Positions 17,687-27,168 of a stretch of 64,000 bases of DNA are shown here, piece after piece. The stretch spans positions 146,541 through 210,540 of the forward strand of contig JAFEDS010000018.1 of the NCBI GenBank assembly GCA_018241505.1, written 5' to 3'. Within the stretch, counting starts at the first letter, position 1. Every line of letters starts with the position of its first letter. The translations under genes were made by a program, and so were the position numbers. The notes under the pieces are model-generated. The model was not told the DNA's origin. It did not search any database and was given only the letters and a program-made list of their open reading frames with translations. This DNA comes from Pseudomonadota bacterium. Lineage in GTDB: Bacteria > Pseudomonadota > Gammaproteobacteria > Steroidobacterales > Steroidobacteraceae.

Positions 17687-18796
17687 ATGAAAACGAAAGC
17701 CGCAATTGCATACGCCGCGGGCAAGCCCCTCGAGGTCGTTACTTTGGATCTCGACGGCCCGAAGGCTGGCGAAGTCCTGATTCAGATCAAAGCCAGCGGC
17801 GTCTGCCACACGGACGAATTCACCCGTTCGGGCGCCGATCCGGAAGGGCTGTTTCCGGTCATTCTCGGGCACGAGGGTGCCGGCATCGTCGTTGACGTGG
17901 GGCCGGGCGTGACGAGCGTCAAGAAGGGCGACCACGTCATTCCGCTGTACACACCGGAGTGCCGGCAGTGCAAGTCCTGCACCTCGCACAAGACCAATCT
18001 CTGCACCGCGATCCGCGCTACCCAGGGCAAAGGTTTGATGCCGGATGGCACCAGCCGCTTTTCCATCGGCAAGGACAAGGTCCATCACTACATGGGCTGC
18101 TCCACATTCTCCGAGTTCACTGTGCTGCCGGAAATCGCGGTAGCGAAGATCCGTGAGGACGCGCCGTTCGAGAAGGTGTGTTACATCGGTTGCGGTGTCA
18201 CAACAGGTATTGGCGCTGTCATCAAGACGGCCAAGGTCGAAGCGGGCGCGAATGTCGTGGTGTTCGGCCTCGGCGGCATTGGTTTGAATGTCATCCAGGG
18301 CGCGAAGATGGTCGGTGCCAACAAGATCATTGGCGTGGATATCAACGACAAGCGCAAGGGCATTGCCACCAAGTTCGGTATGACCCACTTCGTGAACCCG
18401 AAGGAAGTGAAGGGCGACCTGGTCGCGCACCTGGTGGAACTAACGGGGGGTGGCGCGGACTACTCCTTTGAGTGCGTCGGCAATGTCGACCTCATGCGTC
18501 AGGCGCTCGAGTGCTGCCATCGTGGCTGGGGCACTTCGGTGATTGTTGGTGTCGCCGGCGCGGGCAAGGAGATTGCCACCCGTCCGTTCCAGTTGGTGAC
18601 CGGACGCAACTGGAAGGGTACGGCATTCGGCGGCGTCCGCGGCCGTACCGAAGTGCCGGGCATCGTTGACTGGTACATGGACAAGAAAATCAACATTGAT
18701 GATCTGATCACTCATGTGATGCCGATTGAGAAAATCAACGATGCGTTCGATCTGATGCACAAGGGCGAGTCGATTCGCACGGTCGTCACGTTCTGA
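17687..18796 (+). CDS. frmA: S-(hydroxymethyl)glutathione dehydrogenase / class III alcohol dehydrogenase
   Basis: The product has 369 residues, the usual size for class III ADH. It oxidises S-hydroxymethylglutathione (formaldehyde plus glutathione) to S-formylglutathione using NAD+. Catalytic zinc ligands are in SGVCHTDEF and GHEGAG, the structural zinc uses the four Cys in [15 protein letters not shown], and the nucleotide fold is [18 protein letters not shown]. The start is ATG at 17687; an in-frame extension upstream has no family similarity. It is followed after 33 bases by gfa, forming a formaldehyde detoxification unit; no S-formylglutathione hydrolase (fghA) is beside it. Confidence 0.95.
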   Translation: MKTKAAIAYAAGKPLEVVTLDLDGPKAGEVLIQIKASGVCHTDEFTRSGADPEGLFPVILGHEGAGIVVDVGPGVTSVKKGDHVIPLYTPECRQCKSCTSHKTNLCTAIRATQGKGLMPDGTSRFSIGKDKVHHYMGCSTFSEFTVLPEIAVAKIREDAPFEKVCYIGCGVTTGIGAVIKTAKVEAGANVVVFGLGGIGLNVIQGAKMVGANKIIGVDINDKRKGIATKFGMTHFVNPKEVKGDLVAHLVELTGGGADYSFECVGNVDLMRQALECCHRGWGTSVIVGVAGAGKEIATRPFQLVTGRNWKGTAFGGVRGRTEVPGIVDWYMDKKINIDDLITHVMPIEKINDAFDLMHKGESIRTVVTF

Positions 18797-18829
18797 AGTT
18801 ATATTCAAGCACCGCTAAAGGAAAAAACC

Positions 18830-19396
18830 ATGGCTGTTAAAATTCATCCTGCCGTCGACAACGGGGTCAAGCCGGGCACCGGCATCTCCGGCGGCACGCT
18901 CCATTGCAAGTGCGCAACCCAGACCGTTACCGTCAGCCTGGGCGGCGATGTTGCCCACAACCACATCTGCGGCTGCACGAAGTGCTGGAAGCCGGACGGC
19001 GTCGTTTTCTCGCAGATCGCCGTGATCGGCAAGGACAAAGTGAAAGTCACCGCCAACGAGCAGAAGCTGAAGATTGTCGACCCCGCGGCCGCCATTCAGC
19101 GCTATGCCTGCACGGGCTGCGGCGTCCACATGTACGGCCGCATCGAGAACAAGAACCATCCGTTCTACGGTCTCGACTTCGTGCATACGGAGCTGTCGAA
19201 GGAGAGCGGCTGGGCGGCGCCGACCTTCGCAGCGTTCGTATCCTCGATCATCGAGTCCGGCTTCAAGCCGGAGGGCATGGGTGAGGTGCGCGCTCGTTTG
19301 AAAGAGCTCAAGCTCGAGCCTTACGATTGCCTCAGCCCGCCGCTGATGGACGCGATCGCGACCCATACCGCCAAGGCTAAAGGCGTATTGAAATAA
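18830..19396 (+). CDS. gfa: S-(hydroxymethyl)glutathione synthase (glutathione-dependent formaldehyde-activating enzyme)
   Basis: A 188-residue zinc protein that speeds addition of glutathione to formaldehyde, feeding FrmA. The zinc-binding Cys residues are visible in [17 protein letters not shown] and [10 protein letters not shown]. Length and architecture match the Paracoccus-type Gfa. It is tightly spaced behind frmA with an AAAGGA ribosome site, and an inverted repeat follows 14 bases after the stop. Confidence 0.95.
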   Translation: MAVKIHPAVDNGVKPGTGISGGTLHCKCATQTVTVSLGGDVAHNHICGCTKCWKPDGVVFSQIAVIGKDKVKVTANEQKLKIVDPAAAIQRYACTGCGVHMYGRIENKNHPFYGLDFVHTELSKESGWAAPTFAAFVSSIIESGFKPEGMGEVRARLKELKLEPYDCLSPPLMDAIATHTAKAKGVLK

Positions 19397-19410
19397 CACG
19401 TGTTAATTGA

Positions 19411-19442
19411 GGTGTCCGCGGACTGTCAGGTCCGCGGACACC
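19411..19442. repeat. Perfect 13-bp palindrome downstream of gfa
   Basis: Arms GGTGTCCGCGGAC and GTCCGCGGACACC are perfect, with a TGTCAG loop. There is no T-run, so a simple Rho-independent terminator is not supported. It may be a REP-like dispersed element, a transcript-stabilising hairpin, or a bidirectional stop between gfa and the next kinase gene. Confidence 0.6.
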
Positions 19443-19510
19443 GTGCCTGGCTTTACGCCCGCACCGCAAGAGAAATTGTGTAAGATCCCCCCATTCTTTT
19501 TCGGGGGCAG

Positions 19511-20308
19511 TTGGAATTGAGCGGAGACCCTCGCCTGCGCAGCAGTCTCCCTGACAACGAGGCGCGGCTGCGCGCCCGGATCGTGGAATTGGAGCAAATG
19601 CTCCAGGCGCGCGACGAATTTCTGTCGATTGCGGCGCACGAGCTGCGCAACCCCATGCACTCTCTGCTGCTGCAAGTGTCAGCGGCCCTCCAGATTGCGC
19701 GTCAGCAGGGCGCGAGCCCATTGGTTCGCCGCCTCGAGCGCGTGCAACACATTGTCGACCGATACGTCAAACGGGCGTCCCTGTTGCTCGATGTGGGGCG
19801 CATGAACGCGACACGCATGGAGCCGCATGTCGAGTCTGTCGATTTCGCCGAAGTCGTGCGCGAGATCGTGGAATCCTATTCTCCGGAGGCGGCGTTCAAT
19901 CGCTCGCCCCTGAGCGTAAACGCCCCGAAGTCGCTGCCCGGCCGCTGGGATCGCCTCGCACTCGAGCAGATTGTCTCCAATCTCATTTCCAACGCCATCA
20001 AGTTCGGGGCCGGTGCGGCCATCGACGTGGTGTTGGCCGGCAAACAGGACGGCAGCGTGCAATTTGAAGTTCGCGACCGTGGCATCGGAATTGCGGCAGC
20101 GGACCAGGAACGTATTTTCGGCCGCTTCGAACGAGTGCAATCACAGCCCGGTCATCCGGCCGGGGCAGGGGTGGGATTGTGGCTCGTCCGGGGTCTCGTT
20201 GAAACACACGGCGGAACGATCGATGTCAGCAGCGAACCGGCGAAAGGGGCGACGTTCACGGTCGTCCTGCCTCTGGATGCCTCTTCCAGCCGTGAGCGTG
20301 CGCCATGA
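19511..20308 (+). CDS. Minimal soluble histidine kinase of the second KaiC-type module
   Basis: A 265-residue kinase with no sensory or membrane domain: a short coiled coil, then His43 in SIAAHELRNPM, then the ATPase domain (N-box NLISNAIKFG, DRGIGIA, GVGLWLVRGL). The start is TTG at 19511 after GGGGGC. Its stop overlaps the start of the KaiC-like gene by four bases, so the two are translationally coupled. The lack of its own sensor suggests that the KaiC-like partner supplies the input. Confidence 0.88.
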   Translation: MELSGDPRLRSSLPDNEARLRARIVELEQMLQARDEFLSIAAHELRNPMHSLLLQVSAALQIARQQGASPLVRRLERVQHIVDRYVKRASLLLDVGRMNATRMEPHVESVDFAEVVREIVESYSPEAAFNRSPLSVNAPKSLPGRWDRLALEQIVSNLISNAIKFGAGAAIDVVLAGKQDGSVQFEVRDRGIGIAAADQERIFGRFERVQSQPGHPAGAGVGLWLVRGLVETHGGTIDVSSEPAKGATFTVVLPLDASSSRERAP

Positions 20309-21801
20309 CGAAGCCTGATGAGCCGGTTCCACCGCTCGCGCGCCTGCCCAGTGGCATCAGCGGGCTCGATGAGATCCTGCATGGGGGCTTCCTGGAAGGG
20401 GGTGTCTACATCCTGCAGGGCTCGCCCGGCGCCGGGAAAACGGTGCTGGCGAACGAAATCTGCTTCCGGCACGCCAGGGGCGGCGGCCGCGCGGCTTACG
20501 TGACGCTGCTGGCGGAGATGCATACCCGGCTGCTGCAGCATCTGCGCCCCATGGCGTTTTTCGACGAATCGGTCATTCCCCAGTCGCTGTATTACGTCAG
20601 TGCCTTCCACACGCTCGAGGGGGATGGGCTGAAGGGACTGCTCGATGTGCTGCGCCGGGAAATCAAGGGCCAGCGGGCCGACCTGTTGGTGGTCGATGGC
20701 CTGGTGGCCGCCCAGGAATCGGCGCCCTCGGACCGCGAGTTCAAAAAATTCATCAACGAGCTGCAGGCGCACGCCTCCGTCAGCGGCTGTACGGTGCTGT
20801 TGTTGACCAGCGGCCTGCTGCGCCAGGTCAGCGCCGAGCACACCATGGTCGATGGCGTGTTTGAGTTGGAAGACCAGTTGTTTGAGTTCCGCACCGAGCG
20901 CAGCCTGATGGTGCGCAAGTTCCGCGGCAGTGGCTTTCTGCGCGGCCGTCATTCGTTCCGTATCACGGACGCGGGCGTGACTTTCTTCCCGCGCGTGGAG
21001 GCGGTGTTTGCCACGGCGAGCCAGCCCGACACCTTGAGCGATGCCAAGATTTCTGTAGGCGTTCCGGGCATCGACAAGATGTTGTTGGGCGGGTTGCCCG
21101 CGGCCACCACCACGGGTTTGATCGGCGCCAGCGGCATCGGCAAGACCACCCTGGGCCTGCATTTCCTCTCCCATGCGTCGGCCGCCGAGCCGGGCCTGCT
21201 GTTTGGTTTCTTCGAGACCCCGGAGCGCCTGCGTTTGAAAGCCCGGCACCTCGGCCTGCAGATGGGTGCGGCGGTCGATCGCGGCGACGTTGAGATTCTG
21301 TGGCAGCCGCAACGCGAGAACGTGCTCGATGAGTTGGCCCACCGGCTGATCGGCGCCGTACGACGGCGCAAGGTGAAACGCCTGTTCATTGACGGCCTCG
21401 GCGGGTTCCTCGAGTCGGCCACCTCGCCGCAGCGCGTGAGCCGTTTCTTTTCGTGCCTGACCAATGAGCTGCGCGCTCTGGGCGCGACGACCATTTTCAC
21501 CATGGAGGTGCCTGAGATCACCGGCCCCGTGACCAGGGTGCCCTCATCGGGGGTATCGGCGTTGCTGGAAAACCTGGTGTTTCTGCGTTTCGTGGAGCGG
21601 GGCTCGATCCTGACCCGGCTGATTTCCGTACACAAGGTGAGGGACAGCGGCCATGATCCGAGCCTGCGCGAGTTCTATATCACCGACAACGGCATCCACG
21701 TCGGTGAGGCCTTTGCGGGCGTCGAAGGCCTGACGACGGGTGTTGCCCGAGAGCCCGCCAGCGCCGCGGCCACTCCTCCCCCCGCCGGTCCCAACGTCTG
21801 A
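20305..21801 (+). CDS. KaiC-like double RecA-domain ATPase with degenerate second phosphosite
   Basis: The protein has 498 residues with two KaiC-type repeats, Walker A GSPGAGKT (39-46) and GASGIGKT (274-281). The catalytic Glu-Glu pair of true KaiC is reduced to a single Glu in each half (Glu71 in TLLAEMHTR, Glu304 in FFETPERLR). The position matching the KaiC phosphoserine pair reads Ser-Ala (GVSALLENLVFL). It is thus a KaiC relative that may bind ATP but probably does not run the same phosphorylation cycle. It is sandwiched between a histidine kinase and a response regulator and likely acts as an ATP-dependent switch in that relay. Confidence 0.88.
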   Translation: MTKPDEPVPPLARLPSGISGLDEILHGGFLEGGVYILQGSPGAGKTVLANEICFRHARGGGRAAYVTLLAEMHTRLLQHLRPMAFFDESVIPQSLYYVSAFHTLEGDGLKGLLDVLRREIKGQRADLLVVDGLVAAQESAPSDREFKKFINELQAHASVSGCTVLLLTSGLLRQVSAEHTMVDGVFELEDQLFEFRTERSLMVRKFRGSGFLRGRHSFRITDAGVTFFPRVEAVFATASQPDTLSDAKISVGVPGIDKMLLGGLPAATTTGLIGASGIGKTTLGLHFLSHASAAEPGLLFGFFETPERLRLKARHLGLQMGAAVDRGDVEILWQPQRENVLDELAHRLIGAVRRRKVKRLFIDGLGGFLESATSPQRVSRFFSCLTNELRALGATTIFTMEVPEITGPVTRVPSSGVSALLENLVFLRFVERGSILTRLISVHKVRDSGHDPSLREFYITDNGIHVGEAFAGVEGLTTGVAREPASAAATPPPAGPNV

Positions 21802-21822
21802 CGCGCGGACGAACCCCAAGCC

Positions 21823-22179
21823 GTGCAAACCATTCTCGTTGTAGATGATGAGCTGGGAGCAATCGAAGTCGTCACAACGGCGCTGGAGGACGAAGGCTAT
21901 CGCGTTTTGAGCGCAGCCAACGGCCGGCATGGGCTCGAGAGATTGACGGAGGGTCCCGTGGACCTGGCCGTCATCGACTTCATGATGCCGTTGGTCGATG
22001 GCACCGCCATGGGACGCACCATGAAGGCGGACGCCGCTTTCAAGAACATCCCCATCATCATGATGAGTGCTGTCGGGGAGTCCGTGGTGCGGGAACGCTT
22101 CGACGCCTACGCGGCGTTCCTGCGAAAACCCTTCCGCATCTCTGCTTTAATAGACACCGTACGTCGCGTACTCGCCTAA
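21823..22179 (+). CDS. Single-domain response regulator
   Basis: A 118-residue receiver with the acidic pocket VVDDE (Asp8, Asp9), phosphoacceptor Asp52 in VIDFMMPLVDG, and the conserved Lys in FLRKPF. There is no output domain, so it works by protein contact, as CheY or Spo0F do. The start is GTG at 21823, 21 bases after the KaiC-like gene. It completes the kinase-KaiC-like-regulator unit. Confidence 0.92.
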   Translation: MQTILVVDDELGAIEVVTTALEDEGYRVLSAANGRHGLERLTEGPVDLAVIDFMMPLVDGTAMGRTMKADAAFKNIPIIMMSAVGESVVRERFDAYAAFLRKPFRISALIDTVRRVLA

Positions 22180-22193
22180 CCGGAGTGCTTCTC

Positions 22194-23243
22194 ATGCGTC
22201 GATGGATGTTGTTGGTCGCGGCCGTGGCGGCCTGTCAGTGGGTCTGTGCGGCGGAAACGCCTGCCGCGCGCGAAGGTGACTTTGTGTTGCGCAACTTCAA
22301 GTTCCAGTCGGGCGAGACTCTGCCCGAGGTGCGCATTCACTATCATGCCTTCGGCAAGCCCGGCAAGGACAATACCGTGTTGGTCATGCACGGCACCGGC
22401 GGCTCCGGCGCGAGCCTGATCCGGCCCGAATTCTCCGGCGAATTGTTTGGTCCGGGGCAACTTCTGGACGCCTCGCGCTACTTCATCGTGCTGCCGGATG
22501 ACATTGGGCATGGCAAGTCCAGCAAGCCGAGCGATGGGTTGCATGCGAAGTTTCCGCACTATGGTTACAACGACATGGTTGAAGCGGAATACCGCCTTTT
22601 GACGGAAGGGTTCGGCGTCAAACACGCTCGTCTGATCATGGGCACTTCCATGGGTTGTATGCACACCTGGCTGTGGGGCGAGCAACACGCCGAGTTCATG
22701 GATGCGCTCATGCCGCTGGCCTGTTTGCCGGAGCAGATTTCAGGGCGCAACCGCGTATGGCGCAAGGTCGCGGCCGATGCGATTCGCAACGATCCAACCT
22801 GGAACGGCGGCGAATACAAGACGCAACCGGCCGGGCTGCGTACCGCGATCGGGATGCTGTGGCTGGTTGGCAGCAATCCGCCGTTGCGCCAGAAGGAAGC
22901 ACCGACATTCGCCAGGGCAAATGCGGTCATCGACGACTACATCGCGACGTCGCTGCCCCATGACGATGCCAACGACCTCATTTACCAGCTCGAATCGTCA
23001 TACGACTACAACCCGGGCCCGAACCTGGAGAAGATCCGTGCGCCCCTGTTCGCGGTCAACTCGGCGGACGACCTGGTCAATCCGCCCGAGCTGGGCATCC
23101 TGGAGAAGGAAATCAAGCGCGTGCCGCACGGCAAGGCGGTGGTGATTCCCTACAGCGAGCACACCCGTGGGCACGGGTCGCACACCATCGCAGTACTGTG
23201 GAAACAGTATCTCCAGGAGTTGTTGCGGTCCTCAGATCACTGA
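22194..23243 (+). CDS. Periplasmic alpha/beta hydrolase related to homoserine O-acetyltransferase (MetX-like)
   Basis: A 349-residue protein with signal peptide (MRRWMLLVAAVAACQWVCAAE). The ATG at 22194 has CGGAG at good spacing. The fold and triad are MetX-like: oxyanion region LVMHGTGGSG, nucleophile Ser in GTSMGCMH, Asp in NSADDLVNPPE and His in TRGHGSHT. The signal peptide argues against a role in methionine synthesis; secreted relatives are usually annotated as hydrolases of unknown substrate. It starts 14 bases after the response regulator and may be the last gene of that unit. It overlaps the convergent lipoprotein gene by 7 bases. Confidence 0.8.
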   Translation: MRRWMLLVAAVAACQWVCAAETPAAREGDFVLRNFKFQSGETLPEVRIHYHAFGKPGKDNTVLVMHGTGGSGASLIRPEFSGELFGPGQLLDASRYFIVLPDDIGHGKSSKPSDGLHAKFPHYGYNDMVEAEYRLLTEGFGVKHARLIMGTSMGCMHTWLWGEQHAEFMDALMPLACLPEQISGRNRVWRKVAADAIRNDPTWNGGEYKTQPAGLRTAIGMLWLVGSNPPLRQKEAPTFARANAVIDDYIATSLPHDDANDLIYQLESSYDYNPGPNLEKIRAPLFAVNSADDLVNPPELGILEKEIKRVPHGKAVVIPYSEHTRGHGSHTIAVLWKQYLQELLRSSDH

Positions 23244-25186
23244 AACTGAACCATATTGATGCTGTGGGCAGTGAAAGTATTGGTGGCCGTGTCGTACTTG
23301 CCCACGGCTACCAGCTTCAGGATGGTGTTGGTGCCGTTCAATACCGTGTTCAGTTGGGTGAGGAAGCTGCTGTAGCTGTTGAAAAGCGCAATGCCGGTGG
23401 CGGGGCTGGCCGTTGACGCCGGGTTGCCGACGGAGAACTGCGCCGTCAGGGTCGGGTCGGCGACAATGACCGGATTGACCGCCGGGCTGGTGAGATCGAT
23501 GGTGGTTGACGCGTTAGGCACGGAAAGCAGTCCAGTCTGAACCGTGTGCGTTGCCCCCAGGGAGCCCCCGGTGATGTTCACGACGAGTCCGTTTGCATCC
23601 TTCGTGATGAACGGCGTGGCTGTGCCGTTGCCGCTCCATTCGACTGTTAGAACCTGGTCGGTGGCCGTCGGGGTCGCGACACTGTCGGCAATGAAGTCCG
23701 GCGGCGCCATGCCAAAGGGCGCTACCAGTCCGTCGAAGCGGAACACGGGGTTGGCCGCCAGCGTGCTGGTGTTCAGGCCGGTAGTACTGACCGTATAAGC
23801 GGCCGGCACTGAGTTGGTGCCCGTGAAATTCAGGGTGGCCGGGTCGAAACCGCCCAACGAAATCAGGTTGGCGGAAATGCCACTCGCCGGCGCGGAATTC
23901 TGCACGGCCCAACCGGTGGTGGGGGTCAGGCGCACGAGTCCGCCAGCGACCGTCCAGGTCGGATTGCCGGCCGCGTCCTTGACCACGGCGCCACTGGAAT
24001 CAGTGACCGCGAGCGCTTCCATATCCACTTGCTGCCCCACCGAGAGGTAGTCGGTGGTCACATTCTTGAGCTCGGGATGGCCGTCCACATTGACGACCGT
24101 CTGCGGGCCGATGGTCATCGTGAGATCGTCCTGGAAGGTGACATACTCGCCGATAGGTGTTGTGGAATTGAACGTCTCCAGCTCGGCGCCCTTGATGTGC
24201 AGAGTGGTGCCGCTGCGGGACGATATGGTTCCCGTAATTCGAACCGTCAGGACGTTCTCCACGGCCACGCCCGCGTACACCTGGGTTGCAATGAAGGTCG
24301 GCTTGACATTGTTGAGATCGCCGAACTTGCCGAAGGCCTCCACGATCGAGTTGATCTGAAGCTGGTTGAGCGCGGTGAGCCCAGCGGAGCCCTGGTAGAT
24401 CGTCCCGTTGATATTGAACACCGTGTTGCCGTCGGTCTGGACTCCGATGGCACCGACCGGCTGTCCGGCGGTATCGAAGAACGATCGGGAGTTGATTGTG
24501 AAATTGTTGTTGGCGACTTCCGTGGTCACATAGACGCCGCGGGCACGCATCGGCTTGCTGTAGTTCGGCTTCGTGGTGGCGGTCATGTAGGGACGGACCG
24601 TCACTTGGCGAGGTGACGTCGTCGTGTTTACGAGCGATGACGCGCTGAGGTCGAAATTGAAATCCAGCGGAGTCGACACGCCGTGTTTGATGACCAGCGG
24701 ATTGTTCGGGTCGAACTTGACTGTGTAGCTAACGGACGTCGCGGCGGTGCCTTTGCCCGACGTATCGACCGGGGTGACCTGCGTCGATTTGCCGTTCACG
24801 TTCATAAAGAGCAGCGCGCCGGATGGCTGGTAGAGGCTGCTCCCGTAGTTCACCGTGATCGTCGCGGAGATGTACGAGCCTTCAATGATGGCGGGGGCCC
24901 CGAACACCTCCGGCGTGTCCGCCAATTTCGTGAAGTCGACAATCTGCGGTTGCAGGAGCGGGTAGACCGGCGTGTTGTCGGTGCGCGTGAGCACGATCTG
25001 GTCGATTTCGGCGATGTAGGCCGTAAACGGCCCCGGGTTCACCGAAAACGTAATGAGCGGCGTGCCGTAGGTGAATCTGTCATTGCCGCAACTGTTCAGG
25101 AACAGGAAGGCGGCGGCCACCATGAACGCGGTGCGCAATACCGAGTGCGCGCCGGATTTGGCGCGACCGGATGAAACTGGCATCAA
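23237..25186 (-). CDS. Large lipoprotein with N-terminal DUF4382-like domain
   Basis: The protein has 649 residues. A lipobox near residue 33 (FLFLNSCGN) predicts lipid attachment to Cys. The first part (FTAYIAEIDQIVLTRTDN and VDFTKLAD) resembles DUF4382; the remainder is a string of beta-rich segments with repeated Gly/Asn/Thr, and later segments (ITGTISSRSGTTLHIKG, VGQQVDMEALAVTD) resemble DUF5666 OB-like modules. It is probably a surface or periplasmic lipoprotein. Function is unknown. A second lipoprotein of the same type lies 155 bases upstream on the same strand. Confidence 0.7.
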   Translation of the reverse strand: MMPVSSGRAKSGAHSVLRTAFMVAAAFLFLNSCGNDRFTYGTPLITFSVNPGPFTAYIAEIDQIVLTRTDNTPVYPLLQPQIVDFTKLADTPEVFGAPAIIEGSYISATITVNYGSSLYQPSGALLFMNVNGKSTQVTPVDTSGKGTAATSVSYTVKFDPNNPLVIKHGVSTPLDFNFDLSASSLVNTTTSPRQVTVRPYMTATTKPNYSKPMRARGVYVTTEVANNNFTINSRSFFDTAGQPVGAIGVQTDGNTVFNINGTIYQGSAGLTALNQLQINSIVEAFGKFGDLNNVKPTFIATQVYAGVAVENVLTVRITGTISSRSGTTLHIKGAELETFNSTTPIGEYVTFQDDLTMTIGPQTVVNVDGHPELKNVTTDYLSVGQQVDMEALAVTDSSGAVVKDAAGNPTWTVAGGLVRLTPTTGWAVQNSAPASGISANLISLGGFDPATLNFTGTNSVPAAYTVSTTGLNTSTLAANPVFRFDGLVAPFGMAPPDFIADSVATPTATDQVLTVEWSGNGTATPFITKDANGLVVNITGGSLGATHTVQTGLLSVPNASTTIDLTSPAVNPVIVADPTLTAQFSVGNPASTASPATGIALFNSYSSFLTQLNTVLNGTNTILKLVAVGKYDTATNTFTAHSINMVQFQ

Positions 25187-25341
25187 TTGGTCTCCCTTCT
25201 TCAGTAAGGCCCGGGGGGCGCATATTGCCCGGAATCGGTCGATTAGAGGTCTTATTCGCCGATCGGTTCGCTCGGATTATAGTAAATACTGTCCGCCCGC
25301 TGGGCTCCGGCGGGGATTCTTGTGGGTCCGGGCGTGGTGGA

Positions 25342-27069
25342 TCAGTCGATATTCACGGAATAACCGCGCAGGGTACCGGCCCGTAAATCCAGCGGCGTGG
25401 GATAGATCTCCCGGACGACCGTGGTTGAGGGGTTGCTGGTATTCCAGACGCGCACCGACACGTAATAGAGCCCGTCGGCAAACTGCCCGGCGGCACTGCC
25501 TCCCGGCAGGCCCGAAATCGTCAAGGTGGCGTTGGCTGTCTGGGCCAGGATGGAGTCGAGGGCGGCCGTCTGCACAATGGCCCCGTTGTGCGTGAAGATC
25601 AGCTCGCCTTTGTTGTATTTCGTCGCAGAAGCGTTGCTGATTGTAACGGGGATCACGGTCAGCACTGCTCCGGAAGTCGCGGCGAGGGTCGGCACCGCGA
25701 CCAGAGTGGCGGTCGATGTGCTCGATGCGGGGGCGGTCACAGTCGTGGTGAGCGCTCCGTCGGCGAACAGGGGCGCCGTGCCGGCGACTCTGTAGGTCGA
25801 AGCTCCTTCAGTTGGGTTCGTTGATGTCAGCGTTACATTCGAGCCGGACGCAAACGTGCCGTAGTCGATGCTGGCCGTCGATTGCGCCTGATCGGCGCTG
25901 AACGCCCTGCTGAAGGGATCTATGGGCTGGGCATCAATGAGGTACGGGACTTCGCTCGAGCCCGGAAGCGTCTGATAGAACCCGACCAGGGCACCCGCCG
26001 GCAGCGGATTGGTTGTATTCAGGTTCACAGTGAAGGAGGTGGCTGCTCGGGCTGGGATTGTCCCGATATTCACGGGCGTCGTGGATGACGGGTCCCCGAC
26101 GTTCACAGTCACGGCTTTCACAATCACCGTCGCGATTCCGGGACCGTGTATGACGAGGTCATAGCTCGTCGGTGAGGATGAGCTCGTTGATAGCGGATAG
26201 AGGGTGAACGTGCCGTCCGACTTCACTGGAGCGCTGTTCACCGCAATGTGTCGCGTGCCATCCGTACTCAGCGATTCAGCAGTCACCTGGATGTTGAGAT
26301 AGGCGGTTGTGCTCGGGCTCGTAACACCGGTCAGGCCCGACACGTCCAGCGTGCCCGATATCCCGCCTGATGCCGCCTGGTCGAACGCCACGATATGTGG
26401 ATTCAGGAGCATGGCGTTCACGTCGCTGTACGTGAACGGAACGAGGTCCTTCGCGCCATCCACGTTGATCGCGAGCTGGAAGGGTGCGGCCTGCGTCGAG
26501 CCTGTGCTCGTCGTGTTGGTGCTCGTTGTGCTTGTGCTGGTGCTGGATGTGTCGGTCGTTGAGCTGCTGCTCGATGCGACAACCGCGGTCGTATCGCCTT
26601 TCACCTGCACATTCGCCGTAACACCGAATCCTTTGTCCGGGTTCAGCAGGTCGAGGGGCACCTGGTGTGGTCCGGTGCTGTCGGTATAGTCGACTTCTGA
26701 GTTGTACGCGGCGCCCGCGGCTTGCGCCGAGCTCAGAAGAGTCTCGGATGAATCGGCGGGGATGAGCCTGACCTGCGCGTAGGTGCCGACCGGAACGTTC
26801 AGCCCTGTCGTCAGCGAGCTCACGGTGCCATCCAGCGACGAGGCGAGGTCGACGGTGGTGGGCGTCGTCAGTGGAAACTTCGTCCAGGTCGTGTCGTCAG
26901 GGCCGGCGGAGGCACTGGGGTTGAACCAGATCTCCTTGACCGACATGTACACGTGAGAATAGGCCGCCGGAACGTTCGCGGTCGTCGACACATTGGTCTT
27001 GGGCGCGCAGCCCATGAGTCCGGCCGTCACGGCCAGCAGGCCGCCAATCCATGGATTCCAGCGCGTCAT
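25342..27069 (-). CDS. DUF4382-type lipoprotein with Ser/Thr-rich tract
   Basis: The protein has 575 residues. Lipobox GLMGCAP at about residue 21. The N-terminal ~170 residues carry the DUF4382 pattern (SHVYMSVKEIWFNPSA, TTVDLASSLDG, GTYAQVRLIP, YNSEVDYTDSTG). At about residues 166-195 a tract of almost only Ser and Thr interrupts the domain, unlike its paralogue; such tracts are hypervariable. The rest is beta-rich with Ig-like segments (DGLYYVSVRVWNTSNP). It is probably a surface-exposed lipoprotein, and its function is unknown. Confidence 0.7.
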   Translation of the reverse strand: MTRWNPWIGGLLAVTAGLMGCAPKTNVSTTANVPAAYSHVYMSVKEIWFNPSASAGPDDTTWTKFPLTTPTTVDLASSLDGTVSSLTTGLNVPVGTYAQVRLIPADSSETLLSSAQAAGAAYNSEVDYTDSTGPHQVPLDLLNPDKGFGVTANVQVKGDTTAVVASSSSSTTDTSSTSTSTTSTNTTSTGSTQAAPFQLAINVDGAKDLVPFTYSDVNAMLLNPHIVAFDQAASGGISGTLDVSGLTGVTSPSTTAYLNIQVTAESLSTDGTRHIAVNSAPVKSDGTFTLYPLSTSSSSPTSYDLVIHGPGIATVIVKAVTVNVGDPSSTTPVNIGTIPARAATSFTVNLNTTNPLPAGALVGFYQTLPGSSEVPYLIDAQPIDPFSRAFSADQAQSTASIDYGTFASGSNVTLTSTNPTEGASTYRVAGTAPLFADGALTTTVTAPASSTSTATLVAVPTLAATSGAVLTVIPVTISNASATKYNKGELIFTHNGAIVQTAALDSILAQTANATLTISGLPGGSAAGQFADGLYYVSVRVWNTSNPSTTVVREIYPTPLDLRAGTLRGYSVNID

Positions 27070-27168
27070 GCTCTATTTCTATCCCGGCTATCCCAAAGCC
27101 GCATCTTAGGCGGGTCCACGTTACGAAATCGAGACCCGCAGCGCTCAATAATTGATCGGCAATTGTGA

